From JAFGLZ01 sp964390905 (GTDB lineage: Bacteria; Planctomycetota; Phycisphaerae; UBA1845; JAFGLZ01): DNA of 64,000 nucleotides. A model generated the notes under the pieces. It was not told where the DNA came from, searched no databases, and worked only from the letters and a program-made list of their open reading frames with translations. The stretch lies in contig CAYMLO010000024.1 of NCBI GenBank assembly GCA_964390905.1, forward strand, positions 15,076 through 79,075, read 5' to 3'. Of this stretch, positions 17,376 through 25,894 are shown piece by piece (position 1 is the first letter of the stretch; each line of letters opens with the position of its first letter). A program made the position numbers and the translations under genes.

Positions 17376-17939
17376 TCAGGCCTCGGGACTACGGACGGGA
17401 GGACACGAAGCCGAAGCAACCCGCACACAGAAGGCAGCGCACGCAAGCGTCTCGATCCCGAACAGGGAATATGAGAGCACCTTGTGCATCATGAAGTAGG
17501 GCAAGTTCGTGAACAGCAGGAGATAGTCGAGCCAGAGCCGCGTCACGTTGACGGCAGACGTGATCAAGACCGCACCGACAATGGCGGCGACGATCGGGAA
17601 GAAACGCCACCGGGTAATCAGCAGGGGGGCAACCAACCCCATCACCGGTAACCCCGTACACTCTATGGCAAACACACCCACATGCGCCGGACAGCGTCCC
17701 GATTGAGACAAGAAGAGCCGAGCGGGGATGCGTACTTCGACGTGATGCGGGCCCTCGGCGATGTTGTTGCCGTCCAGGTCTCCCGCGTTGCATGCGTACG
17801 TCAAACGCGGATCAAAGGATGCATATACCTGGGCCCAAACGTACTCGAGCCAGCCGATTTCCGCTCGCAGCCCCAACCATCCCAGCGTCCCCGCCAGGCC
17901 AAGGCGAACGCCCAGGAATCTCCATCGACGCGTGCGCAG
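17376..17939 (-). CDS. Membrane protein, paralogue of the gene upstream; probable CTG start
   Basis: 187 aa if started at CTG 17939, which has GGGAG seven bases upstream. The only standard start is TTG 17876 (166 aa), but that would remove an N-terminal segment (RRWRFLGVRLGLAG) which aligns with VRWRVFTAVSLRAAVG of the upstream paralogue. The protein has three or four membrane helices; shared features are FDPRLT/FDRRIT, RLWLDYLLLFTNLP/RLWLWYLLLLTDIP, and a lumenal loop. It lies in the same reading frame as the upstream gene, right after its TGA. No known family recognised. Confidence 0.55.
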   Translation of the reverse strand: MRTRRWRFLGVRLGLAGTLGWLGLRAEIGWLEYVWAQVYASFDPRLTYACNAGDLDGNNIAEGPHHVEVRIPARLFLSQSGRCPAHVGVFAIECTGLPVMGLVAPLLITRWRFFPIVAAIVGAVLITSAVNVTRLWLDYLLLFTNLPYFMMHKVLSYSLFGIETLACAAFCVRVASASCPPVRSPEA

Positions 17940-17951
17940 TATCCCACTCCC

Positions 17952-18623
17952 TCAGAGATCTTGCTTTGGCTCGAGGCGATCGGGCCCCGGCGATCTGCTC
18001 GACGCACGGACAAACCGCACGCAAATGAACACACAGAGAAGGAACTCGATGCCAAACGGTATGGTGTCTATCAACCAGAGACGCAGAGGCCAATGCAGAG
18101 GCCAGTATGCCGGCTCGCATGTGGATAGGGGAATGTCTGTTAACAGTAAGAGATACCATAGCCACAGTCTTGCAGCCGCGAACAGGGATGTCAGGCCTAT
18201 CGCTGAGACCGCCCCGATCAGGACGCTGCGTAGCGCGCAACGGCGCAGGAGCAGAGGAAAGACAGCGGGCATCATGGGCAAGCCGGTGTCCCACGCCCCT
18301 ACCACGCGCTGAGTCTGGGGTCTTCTTTGGATCGGGCGCTTCCAATTGGCGCGCACCGGGAACCCGACTTCCACCAAGATCTTGCCGCGCAACTCCGGAC
18401 CAACGGTGATTCGTCGATCAAAGGCCGCAAAGAAGTGGGCGTACGCGCCTTGCAGCCAGATACAGCGCAGAGGCGCGGCCGCGGTGACCGTAAGCAGCAA
18501 CGCGCCCACCGCCGCTCTCAGCGATACGGCGGTAAAGACCCGCCATCGCACGGAACGAGCGATCGGCCCGGAGGCATATGTCAGCGCCACCGCGGAGTCG
18601 CTCGCCGGTTGGTGATCCGCCAC
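17952..18623 (-). CDS. Membrane protein of unknown function
   Basis: 223 aa from GTG 18623. Four predicted helices: about 33-50, a central one, RLWLWYLLLLTDIPL, and IEFLLCVFICVRFV. It starts 9 bp after the stop of the gene at 18633 and ends in a TGA beyond which the same frame continues into its paralogue (17376-17939). The RBS is weak, so coupling to the upstream gene is likely. The body is paralogous to the downstream gene over its whole length. No motif allows a function. Confidence 0.6.
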   Translation of the reverse strand: MADHQPASDSAVALTYASGPIARSVRWRVFTAVSLRAAVGALLLTVTAAAPLRCIWLQGAYAHFFAAFDRRITVGPELRGKILVEVGFPVRANWKRPIQRRPQTQRVVGAWDTGLPMMPAVFPLLLRRCALRSVLIGAVSAIGLTSLFAAARLWLWYLLLLTDIPLSTCEPAYWPLHWPLRLWLIDTIPFGIEFLLCVFICVRFVRASSRSPGPDRLEPKQDL

Positions 18624-18632
18624 GAGAAGACC

Positions 18633-19748
18633 TCAACCCCCCGTGCGGGGCTTCCACCACAGCAAGAGGGCTGTCCCGATCAGCAGACCAACCATCACGT
18701 CTACGCCGGGGCCCTTTCTTTTCACAAACTTGCATGTCCCGTACACGTTGGGAGGCCAGTTGGGGTCCCGACAGCTCACCATGCCCGGGGTATCTTCACA
18801 GTCCGCCCACTTGCACCCTCCGGTAGGGTAGTTCGGACCATAGGCCCCATGTACACATACGCATTTCCAGACGTTCGGGTCTGTTGTCAGGACAGTTACG
18901 CCACCCTCCTGTGTGCCATCTGCCATCGCTCTCATTCGGTAGTCCGTGTTGCCCACACGCGCCTGAAGCACCACTTCCCCGATTCTGCCACTGGCAGCGG
19001 GGACCAGAATGCCATCCACCTTAACGCCATCGATGTCGCCGCTGCAAGCGATGCGACATGGATGAGAGGTGTCAAACTGCATCCGTGCATCGTGAGCGAG
19101 GGTCCCATCCGCAGCAAAGATCATCAGATTCCCCGAACCTCTGTCCCACGTGATCACCGCGCCACTGATCTTGTCACGTAGGTGCAGCGTGCCTCCGGGC
19201 CCGTTGTCTTGGCGAAGGTCCACCCCCTTTACCATCAGTTGACTCCATAGCGCCTGCGCAATGCGGTGTCCGCTGATATTCGTGCAGAGTACGGTGCCAT
19301 CGTCTACCCGAGTCAGTCGCAGCCGCACGCGAAACGTGGCATGCTTGGCCAGCGCTACGTGGACCAGCACCGAGTTTGGTTCGTTGTCGGTGACCACGAA
19401 GCCCTCTGCGGGCAGGCCGCCGATCTCGCCCTTCCAGTTCAGGCGAGATGGATCGGACAGGTCGAACGTGAATTGACCCGAATGGGAGGTCTGCCCGCCA
19501 GGATCAAGCACCTCGAACGCCCCCGTGGCGAAGTTGATGACGATTCGAGTTCCATCGCCCTGCAGAAGCACGGCGTCGTCTTGATGCTTCTCGCCGGTCA
19601 CGTCGATGCCGAAGTCGGTCAGTTTGTCGGCAACCGGGCGCCCGAGATCACCCGCCAGAACGACCCACGATCTCATCGCGTTGATGTTCTTGGCGTCTTC
19701 TCCCGTCAGACTCGTCGCGACCACAGCGCTCAGAATGAAATGTACCAT
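18633..19748 (-). CDS. Surface protein with two repeat modules, Cys-rich segment and C-terminal anchor
   Basis: 371 aa, GGGAGA before ATG 19748; the short hydrophobic N-terminus (MVHFILSAVVATSLTG) is a signal peptide. Two homologous beta-rich modules are visible, about residues 60-155 and 190-285: FDLSDPSRLNWKGEIGGLPA against FDTSHPCRIACSGDIDGVKV, each followed by a VLxHV/VVLQARVG strand. Residues about 297-345 hold six Cys (KCVC, GGCKWADC, SCRD, TCKF). A helix near the C-terminus (DVMVGLLIGTALLLWW) would anchor it. First gene of a leftward trio. Not recognised as any known family. Confidence 0.68.
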   Translation of the reverse strand: MVHFILSAVVATSLTGEDAKNINAMRSWVVLAGDLGRPVADKLTDFGIDVTGEKHQDDAVLLQGDGTRIVINFATGAFEVLDPGGQTSHSGQFTFDLSDPSRLNWKGEIGGLPAEGFVVTDNEPNSVLVHVALAKHATFRVRLRLTRVDDGTVLCTNISGHRIAQALWSQLMVKGVDLRQDNGPGGTLHLRDKISGAVITWDRGSGNLMIFAADGTLAHDARMQFDTSHPCRIACSGDIDGVKVDGILVPAASGRIGEVVLQARVGNTDYRMRAMADGTQEGGVTVLTTDPNVWKCVCVHGAYGPNYPTGGCKWADCEDTPGMVSCRDPNWPPNVYGTCKFVKRKGPGVDVMVGLLIGTALLLWWKPRTGG

Positions 19749-20136
19749 TGTCGATCTCCCATCAACCGTGAGCCCACCTGCCGGACTCTAAGACGGCAAC
19801 CAAAACCTCGTAACTTGTAGTCTGTAGCCTCTAAAAGTGTATCACAGGATACGAGTGTGTCCAGGACTTATGTGGCTCCTTTTACTTCTCTTGGATCTGG
19901 CTCAATCCTGTCAAGGCACGGGCAGCACTTTGTCCCGGCGCCAGGGCGAAGGGCGTTGCATCTAACCTATTGGCAAGGAATATGTTGTGTCGTATCAACA
20001 GGTCATGCCTGTACATCGAGAAGCGTTGCCCTGGGTCTAGACCAGGTCCGTTTATCGGACGAAACTGGCTCAGAGGGACAGATAAGGAAATCGTGCTCCC
20101 TTGACAATGGGGGGCGGGGGGGACTAGAACCCATGG
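19749..20136. other. Divergent intergenic region with a short repeat
   Basis: This 388-bp gap separates the leftward trio from the rightward DUF1573 operon. It contains a short 7-bp-period stretch (19811-19834, CTTGTAG TCTGTAG), and a run of G at 20109-20122 just before the operon. Composition is less GC-rich than the genes. Promoters for both directions should be here; no clear -35/-10 pair was identified. I see no RNA gene. Confidence 0.4.
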
Positions 20137-21849
20137 ATGCTTGGTCAATCGATGAAGTCAACCGGCAAATGCATCGGGGCGCTGTTGTCGCTCCTGGCCG
20201 CGCCCCTTCTGGCCGCTGCCAAGCCGCAGCCGAAGATCCACGTCGACAAGCCCGTCTGTGCGTTCGGCAAGATCTGGAACGACAAGCCCCTCGACCACAC
20301 GTTCGAGATCAAGAACGTGGGCCAGGCGCCGCTCGAGGTCAAACGCACCCGGACCAGTTGCGGCGGGTGCTTCCACGTCGCCGTCAAACCGCAGGCGCTT
20401 GCGCCCGGTGCCTCGACCCAGATCAAGATCCGGCTCCTGCCCCAAAGCCTCAAGGGCAAGGTCACCAAGACCGTCCACATCGAGAGCAATGATCCCGCCC
20501 GGCCGATGTATCCCCTCAAGTTCACGGGCGAGGTCCGCAAGACGATCACGATGTCGCCGGAGATGGCCCGGTTCGACCGGATCGATCGCGTCAAGCCGAG
20601 CACGCTCAAGTTGACCCTCACCAACCATTTCCCCACGCCCATGACGCTGTCCAACCCGGTCTCCACCGTGCCGAACGTCTCGGCGGAGGTCACTGAGGTC
20701 GAGCGGGGCAAGAAGTTCAAGGTGGTGTTGACGGCCAAGCCACCGTACACCAGGAGCATCGTGTACGGGAAGGTCACGCTCAACACGGGCGTGCCCGACC
20801 GTCCGCCCTACGCCATCAACTTCTTCGGCCGGCTGCCGCCCGCCGTCGAGATCCGCCCGACCAAGGTCATCAAGCTGGGAACGCTGGAACGTGCCAAGCA
20901 GTACGTCCGAACCGTCCGCATCGTCTCTACGGACGGCGAGCCGTTCGAGATCACCGAGGTCAGCAGCTCGAACTGGCGGATCATGCCCGTCGTCCGACAG
21001 ATCCGCGAGAAGCTGGAGTACGAGGTTCAGATCACCGCGCGCCCGCCGTACGACTGGGGCGCGAACCGGGCGCACATCATGTTCCAAACGCGGTCGGCCG
21101 GTTCGCCGAAGTTGCTCTTGCAGGTCCAGGGGGACCTCCCCCCGCCGATCAAGGTTGGGCCGGCGTCTGTGCTCTTCCGTGATCTGCGGGTGGATCGGGG
21201 CGGCGTGGCCTCGGTGATGCTCGAGGTCCAGGGGACGACGCCGGTCACCCTCTCGTCGGTCCGGTCGACGCTGCCCAACGTCAAGCCCGAGCTCGAGGTC
21301 GTGACGCCGGGCAAGCGGTACCGGCTGACGGCCACCGCCAGTCCCCCGTTCCCCCCCGGCCGGCTCGAGGGCGAGGTCGCCATGGACACGACCCACCCGG
21401 ACATGAAGACCCTCGCCGTCCCGGTGCAGTCCTTTCCCATCCCCGCTCCCCAGGCCGCCGTGACCGTGTTGCCAGACCCTGTCTTGGTCCTCCCTGCGCC
21501 GCATGCTACCAAGCCGGTGGTGTCCCGGTTCATCGTTCAGGCCAACGGCAACCAGAAGGTCCGCGTCACGAAGGTTGAGGTGTCCTGCAAGGACATCGCG
21601 GCCTGGGTCGAGCCGCAAAAGGGCAACGAGGGCAACCGGACGTATGTCCGCGTCAGCGTGCCACCCGGCGCCAAGCTCAGGCCCGAGGGAGAGATCATCA
21701 CGTTCTATGCTAATCCGCCGGGGGCCGGGAAGGTGACGCGGCGGATCGCCCGTTCGGGTACGCCCGGCGCAAGCGCCCGGCGTCTGACGCGACTGGCCCG
21801 ACCGGCCTCGCGGCCGTCGGCGCCGGGGCTTGGGAGGTCCAAGCGGTGA
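20137..21849 (+). CDS. DUF1573-domain secreted protein
   Basis: 570 aa from ATG 20137; ATG 20152 (MKSTGKCIG) gives a more typical signal peptide and may be the real start. After the signal (about residue 27), residues about 32-125 form a DUF1573 (ASH-like Ig) domain: VCAFGKIWNDKPLDHTFEIK, KRTRTSCGGCF, then PGASTQIKIRL. At least three further beta-sandwich repeats follow (VPNVSAEVTEV, LPNVKPELEVV, EVSCKDIAAWV). DUF1573 proteins are periplasmic or surface and common in planctomycetes and Bacteroidetes, with no proven role. Its stop overlaps the rhodanese start (GTGA). Confidence 0.85.
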   Translation: MLGQSMKSTGKCIGALLSLLAAPLLAAAKPQPKIHVDKPVCAFGKIWNDKPLDHTFEIKNVGQAPLEVKRTRTSCGGCFHVAVKPQALAPGASTQIKIRLLPQSLKGKVTKTVHIESNDPARPMYPLKFTGEVRKTITMSPEMARFDRIDRVKPSTLKLTLTNHFPTPMTLSNPVSTVPNVSAEVTEVERGKKFKVVLTAKPPYTRSIVYGKVTLNTGVPDRPPYAINFFGRLPPAVEIRPTKVIKLGTLERAKQYVRTVRIVSTDGEPFEITEVSSSNWRIMPVVRQIREKLEYEVQITARPPYDWGANRAHIMFQTRSAGSPKLLLQVQGDLPPPIKVGPASVLFRDLRVDRGGVASVMLEVQGTTPVTLSSVRSTLPNVKPELEVVTPGKRYRLTATASPPFPPGRLEGEVAMDTTHPDMKTLAVPVQSFPIPAPQAAVTVLPDPVLVLPAPHATKPVVSRFIVQANGNQKVRVTKVEVSCKDIAAWVEPQKGNEGNRTYVRVSVPPGAKLRPEGEIITFYANPPGAGKVTRRIARSGTPGASARRLTRLARPASRPSAPGLGRSKR

Positions 21850-22349
21850 TCCCCTCAGCCGTCAGAATGGGCGTGCTGTTGTCGGTTCCCGCGGTCTGTG
21901 CCGTGATCCACTACGTCGCGGCCACGGGCTCGCCCCACCGGGCGACCCACTTCGTCGCGCCCGCCACACAGTCAGTCGTCACGAACCCGGACTTGGCCAA
22001 CAAGGCGAGCATCTCGCTGGATGATCTCCAACGGCTGGTCGCAGGGGGCCTGCAGGACGTCGTGCTGATCGACGCCCGTCATCCGAGCCTGTTCGCCGAG
22101 GGACACATCCCCGGGGCCAAGAACTTCCACGTCGACGCCGTCGAGAACGACGTCTCGATCATCGTCGATCAGATCGATCAGATGGCCGACGTGGTCCTGT
22201 ACTGCGCGACCAAGTCCTGCCACGACAGCGCGCGGCTGTTCGACATCTTGACCCAACTGCTTGAATACCCGAACGTGCGGCTGTTCCGCGGGGGTATCGA
22301 CGCGTGGACGGCCGCCAAGCTGCCGATCGAGAAGGGCCCGTCACAATGA
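21846..22349 (+). CDS. Rhodanese-like domain protein with N-terminal membrane anchor
   Basis: 167 aa from GTG 21846. One helix (MGVLLSVPAVCAVIHYVAA) or signal is followed by a single rhodanese domain: VLIDARHPSLFAEGHIPGAKN, active-site loop YCATKSCHDS with the catalytic Cys (about residue 119), and LFRGGIDAW. With the Cys present it could bind and transfer sulfane sulfur outside the cytoplasm. It is bracketed by 4-bp overlaps with the DUF1573 gene and the MauE-like gene, so the three are made together. Confidence 0.9.
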   Translation: MIPSAVRMGVLLSVPAVCAVIHYVAATGSPHRATHFVAPATQSVVTNPDLANKASISLDDLQRLVAGGLQDVVLIDARHPSLFAEGHIPGAKNFHVDAVENDVSIIVDQIDQMADVVLYCATKSCHDSARLFDILTQLLEYPNVRLFRGGIDAWTAAKLPIEKGPSQ

Positions 22350-22837
22350 CCGACCCTCGGCGACGCTGGGTCAATCGCGGACTCCGTTGGGCCCTCGGGG
22401 CGACGTTTATCGTGGCCGCCGCCGGCGTCCCGGGCACACGGTGGGGGCGCGGGAAACTCAGTCACCCCAGCAGCTTCGCTGGCAGCATCCGGCAGTACCA
22501 GATGGTGCCCGAGATCCTGGTGTTCCCCGTGGCCGTTTACCTGCCGTGGCTGGAGCTGATGGCGGGGGTGACGTTGCTTGCGGGCGTCTGGCCGAGGGAG
22601 GCGCTGCGACTGGCGATGCTGCTGTGCACGGCCTTCCTGATCGTCAACGTCGCCGCCTTGGCGCGCGGGCTGGAGGTGGACTGCGGCTGCTTCGGCGCCG
22701 CCTACCATGGTTCGGCCCAGCGCGAGTCGGTCATCGTCGTGATCATGCTCGCCGCGGCGGTCGGGGCCCTACGAACGATCCGCCCGACGCCAGCGTCATC
22801 GATCGACAGCGCCCCTGGGCGACGTCGGACCGGCTGA
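22346..22837 (+). CDS. MauE/DoxX-like redox-associated membrane protein
   Basis: 163 aa from ATG 22346 (MTDPRRRWVNRGL), overlapping the rhodanese stop. Four helices. KLSHPSSFAGSIRQYQMVPE after helix 1 and the CGCFG motif after helix 3 (EVDCGCFGAAYHG) are signatures of MauE-like members of the DoxX superfamily, which are linked to thiol-disulfide chemistry. With the upstream rhodanese and Cys-bearing DUF1573 protein, a periplasmic sulfur or disulfide function is inferred. No thioredoxin-like gene follows; the next gene is rplU. Confidence 0.87.
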   Translation: MTDPRRRWVNRGLRWALGATFIVAAAGVPGTRWGRGKLSHPSSFAGSIRQYQMVPEILVFPVAVYLPWLELMAGVTLLAGVWPREALRLAMLLCTAFLIVNVAALARGLEVDCGCFGAAYHGSAQRESVIVVIMLAAAVGALRTIRPTPASSIDSAPGRRRTG

Positions 22838-22932
22838 TTCGCGATGGGATTCTCCAGAGCAGAGGTTGCCTTCGGGGCGCCCTTCCGCCATAATGGCGAA
22901 TTCGCTGAGGCGCTTTCAACCGGGGAAGCAAG

Positions 22933-23250
22933 ATGTACGCGATAATTGAAGACGGTAGCCGGCAGTACCGCGTCGGCGTCGGGGAAACGATCGAGGTCGA
23001 CCGCCGCGATCTGCCTGAGGGACAGACATCGATCGAGTTTGACCGTGTGTTGCTGGTGGGGCAGGGCGCGGACGTGCGGATCGGTCAGCCGTTCGTGCCG
23101 GGCGCTTCCGTACAGGCCAGCGTGGTCGAAGAGGTCAAGGCCCCGAAAATCGATGTGGTCAAGTTCAAACGCCGGAAGGGCTACACGGTCAGGAGCGGGC
23201 ACCGCCAGAAGTACCTCCGCGTGACGGTCACGGCCATCAACGCCGATTAG
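22933..23250 (+). CDS. rplU: 50S ribosomal protein L21
   Basis: 105 aa, full length for the family. MYAIIEDGSRQYRV at the start, VLLVGQG, IGQPFVPGA, and the L21 signature KFKRRKGYTVRSGHRQKYL at the end. RBS GGGGAAGC is just upstream. In most bacteria rpmA (L27) and obgE follow; here the next gene is an unrelated secreted coiled-coil protein 183 bp away, so L27 must be elsewhere. Confidence 0.97.
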   Translation: MYAIIEDGSRQYRVGVGETIEVDRRDLPEGQTSIEFDRVLLVGQGADVRIGQPFVPGASVQASVVEEVKAPKIDVVKFKRRKGYTVRSGHRQKYLRVTVTAINAD

Positions 23251-23433
23251 GCCGGGGACCTCCGGTCGGGCTGTCGCCGGCAGGCGTTCCGCCGCTGCCC
23301 GCGCTGGATTCGCCCACGGACTGTCGGCACCTCCATTCGTTTCCACGTGTGTCTCGGCTCACCCCACAGCAACGGGGTGGGAAGACTTGCTGCGCGCGGC
23401 AGGTTCGCGTCCCTGTAGCCAGGAGGTCCTGAC

Positions 23434-24045
23434 ATGATTCGTCCCACTGCCTGGTGCTGTGTCGTCGCCGTGATGGGTTGCCTGACGACCACGGAGGTCA
23501 TCGCTGAGGGCAAACCGCGACCCAAGCGGGACGCGGTGAAGAAGACCCCCAAGAAGCGCCGACCGGCTGCACGTCGACGCCCCGCGACCAGGCCGACAAC
23601 GCCGTCGAAGGGGGCTTCCTGGAAGAAGCTGAGGGACGAACAGCAGGACCTGGAGATGAAGATTCAGTCGGTGGAGCGTCGGCTCCGCGCCGACGCCGAG
23701 CTCTCCGCCAACCGGAAGGTCCTGACGAGCGTCATCCGCAAGAAGGCCAAGCGGGTCGACGCCGACTACGACAAGCTCCGGTCGGAGCTGGCGACGCTGC
23801 GCGAGCGGACCCGCAAGCTGCAGCTCCAGGTGACCAAGATCGAAGAACAGGTCGCGCAAGACCCGGCCGTCGCGAGGCTCCGGAAGGAAGTCGACGCTTT
23901 GGCCGTCAAGAAGGGCAACAAGATCAACCCCGACTACGACACGTGGGTTGCGCGGCGGGAGGAGCTTCGCAGCAAGATCCGTCAGATGCGGCGCAAGCGC
24001 CCCGGGAAGAAGACGACCGCCACGCGCCCGCGCAAGGCCAAGTGA
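23434..24045 (+). CDS. Secreted, very basic coiled-coil protein
   Basis: 203 aa, RBS CAGGAGG. A signal peptide (about 1-25, ending VIAEG) precedes a Lys/Arg/Pro-rich stretch (KKTPKKRRPAARRRP), a long charged coiled coil (about 60-180; heptads such as LRSELATLRERTRKLQLQV) and another basic tail (RKRPGKKTTATRPRKAK). It resembles nothing specific; the basic tails could bind peptidoglycan, LPS or nucleic acid. It is convergent with the porin gene. Confidence 0.7.
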   Translation: MIRPTAWCCVVAVMGCLTTTEVIAEGKPRPKRDAVKKTPKKRRPAARRRPATRPTTPSKGASWKKLRDEQQDLEMKIQSVERRLRADAELSANRKVLTSVIRKKAKRVDADYDKLRSELATLRERTRKLQLQVTKIEEQVAQDPAVARLRKEVDALAVKKGNKINPDYDTWVARREELRSKIRQMRRKRPGKKTTATRPRKAK

Positions 24046-24104
24046 ATCCACATCGACGTAGCTCTCAAGCAGGCTTCCACGCACCTCGAGCGCGGTGCGC
24101 AAGA

Positions 24105-24138
24105 AAGCACCCGCGGGCAGCTCGTCCCACGGGTGCTT
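24105..24138 (-). terminator. Rho-independent terminator of the porin gene
   Basis: AAGCACCCG (24105-24113) pairs with CGGGTGCTT (24130-24138); after one mismatch a further GGG/CCC pair closes an 8-nt loop. Read leftward the stem is followed by TTTCTT. It lies 30 bp after the porin stop. Confidence 0.75.
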
Positions 24139-24167
24139 GATCAGTCCTGCGTTCCGTTGTTCGGGTG

Positions 24168-25634
24168 TTACTCGAATGCTGCCTGCAGCTGTACACGGAT
24201 CATGTTGATCTCGTCGTTCTGAGTGACGTTGATCCAGTCGGACGTGATCGGTGATTCGGAGATCCGCGTAAAATCGGCCTGGATCTTGAAGTTGTGCGAG
24301 CTGAACGGGTAGTAGTTCACGCCGAACGTGTACTCCCAGGTGTTGTCGTCCGCGTTGTCCCAGATGCCGCCCATGCGGGCCGCCACTTCCACCTTCTTGG
24401 GAACGATGAAGTAGCCGGCCTGGACGTAGGCGCCCTGGACGTGTGACGAGCCGCTGCTGCCCGTAAACAGCTCCCAATCGGACAACTCGTCGTCGCCGTC
24501 AACCGTTCTGATGTACCACTCCGCGGTGGCCGAGAAGCCGCGATACCGGAACGCTACGTCCGCCCCGAACCCCAGGTAGTCGGTTCCGGTGGCGTCCGTA
24601 TCGGCGTTGCCCCCGATCCCACGCCCGCGCCGGATCTGATCGGGGATGCTGTACAACAGCCTCGGGCCGTTGGTGTCTCCGTTGTCGTCGTTGTAGTACA
24701 TGCTCACCGCGGCGTCCAACAACGGGTCCTTGCTGTAGGCCAGGTCCGACTCGCCGTCTTTGACGGGGTCAATGCCCTCACCCAGGATGTGCCCGACCAA
24801 CCGGGCCGCATACGAGAAGTTCGTATCGAGCTCGTCCATGCTCGGGCTATCGCTCGGGTTATTCACCCCGTTGAATACGCCGGCCATGTACGTCAGTCGC
24901 TTGGCCAGGGTGCCATGGGCCATCACGCCGATCGACTGACCGAGGAAGAAGGCCTCCTCAACCATCGAGCGATCCACGAACTGCAGCTTGCTGTCCCAGC
25001 TCATGAACTGCCGCCCTTGCGGCATATCCATCAGGCCGGCCGCGACCTGGAACTCTTCCATGATCTCGTAGTTCACGAGGGCATAGTAGGTCGTCCAGGA
25101 GTGGTTGATGTCCGTGTCGCCCATCACCGTGATCAGATAGGTCAGCTTGTCCGTGTGGATGTGCCCCGCGAACGTCAGGAACAGCTTCTCGATCTCGAAC
25201 CCGTTGATGTCATCCTGCTTCTGCCTGCCCGTCAGCCGGGGGTTGTCCGTCTGTCGGTTCGTCCCCGTCCACCGGACCTGCAGGACGCCGCTGATGTTCA
25301 GCAGGAACGCCTCGTCGCTGCTCTTGATGTAGAAGCCGTGGTCATAGCCGACCTGCATGACGTCGGGATACAGGCTCTCTCGGAAATCAGCGTCGGCCAT
25401 CACCTCTCGGACGACCTTCTTGATCTCCTCGATCCGAGCCGCGTCCCAGTCGTCGCTGCTCATCACGTCGAGCTTCGATTCCAGTTCATTGATCGTTTGC
25501 TGCTGCGTCTCGACCAGCGTTTGTAGTCGGTCGAGCCGCTGCTGCAGATCGTCGGTCTTCTCGTCTGCCACTACCGGGCAGAGCCCGCCCATACACAGAC
25601 TCAAGACCGCCCCAGCCACGAGCACATTGCGCAT
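24168..25634 (-). CDS. OprO/OprP-like outer-membrane porin with N-terminal coiled coil
   Basis: 488 aa. Signal peptide (to about residue 24, PVVADEK), a short coiled coil (DDLQQRLDRLQTLVETQQQ) like the SLH/coiled-coil stalk of planctomycete and other porins, then a beta barrel: DHGFYIKSSDEAFLLNISGV, FEIEKLFLTFAGHI, and about sixteen amphipathic strands with Tyr/Trp girdles. It best fits the phosphate-selective porin family (OprO/P), though no ion-selective Lys ladder can be judged by eye. C-terminus VQLQAAFE. A terminator follows; a structured region lies upstream (25726-25782). Confidence 0.88.
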   Translation of the reverse strand: MRNVLVAGAVLSLCMGGLCPVVADEKTDDLQQRLDRLQTLVETQQQTINELESKLDVMSSDDWDAARIEEIKKVVREVMADADFRESLYPDVMQVGYDHGFYIKSSDEAFLLNISGVLQVRWTGTNRQTDNPRLTGRQKQDDINGFEIEKLFLTFAGHIHTDKLTYLITVMGDTDINHSWTTYYALVNYEIMEEFQVAAGLMDMPQGRQFMSWDSKLQFVDRSMVEEAFFLGQSIGVMAHGTLAKRLTYMAGVFNGVNNPSDSPSMDELDTNFSYAARLVGHILGEGIDPVKDGESDLAYSKDPLLDAAVSMYYNDDNGDTNGPRLLYSIPDQIRRGRGIGGNADTDATGTDYLGFGADVAFRYRGFSATAEWYIRTVDGDDELSDWELFTGSSGSSHVQGAYVQAGYFIVPKKVEVAARMGGIWDNADDNTWEYTFGVNYYPFSSHNFKIQADFTRISESPITSDWINVTQNDEINMIRVQLQAAFE

Positions 25635-25725
25635 TGCTCGGTCTCCTCGCAGGGATCCATCCCGCCTAAGGGTTGCGTCTTTCGAATCTTGCCATCCTGT
25701 CCGCGCCGACAGGAAGGACGAAATA

Positions 25726-25782
25726 CTGACCGCGCCATATAGGGCCAGTACGACAATACGGCCCCCCTTATATCGCGGTCAG
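25726..25782. promoter_or_regulatory. Large structured element upstream of the porin gene
   Basis: CTGACCGCG (25726-25734) pairs with CGCGGTCAG (25774-25782). Inside, ATATA pairs with TATAT and GGGCC with GGCCC. On the leftward strand it is about 90-150 nt before the porin start, in what could be the 5' UTR, so it may control porin expression or be a terminator for rightward reading. Confidence 0.5.
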
Positions 25783-25860
25783 GACTGGCTGTCAAACGTC
25801 AACAAGATTTTTTTTCCGGCTCGCCCCCCGAAGCCCCCGCCTCGACCAACGGACACCTCC

Positions 25861-25894
25861 GGGCGCAGCGGGGGCCCCGGCCCCCGCTGCGCCC
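25861..25894. repeat. Perfect GC-rich palindrome
   Basis: A 16-bp perfect inverted repeat (GGGCGCAGCGGGGGCC and its reverse complement) with only two bases between the arms. Almost pure G and C. No T-tract next to it, so it is not a normal terminator. Confidence 0.85.
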
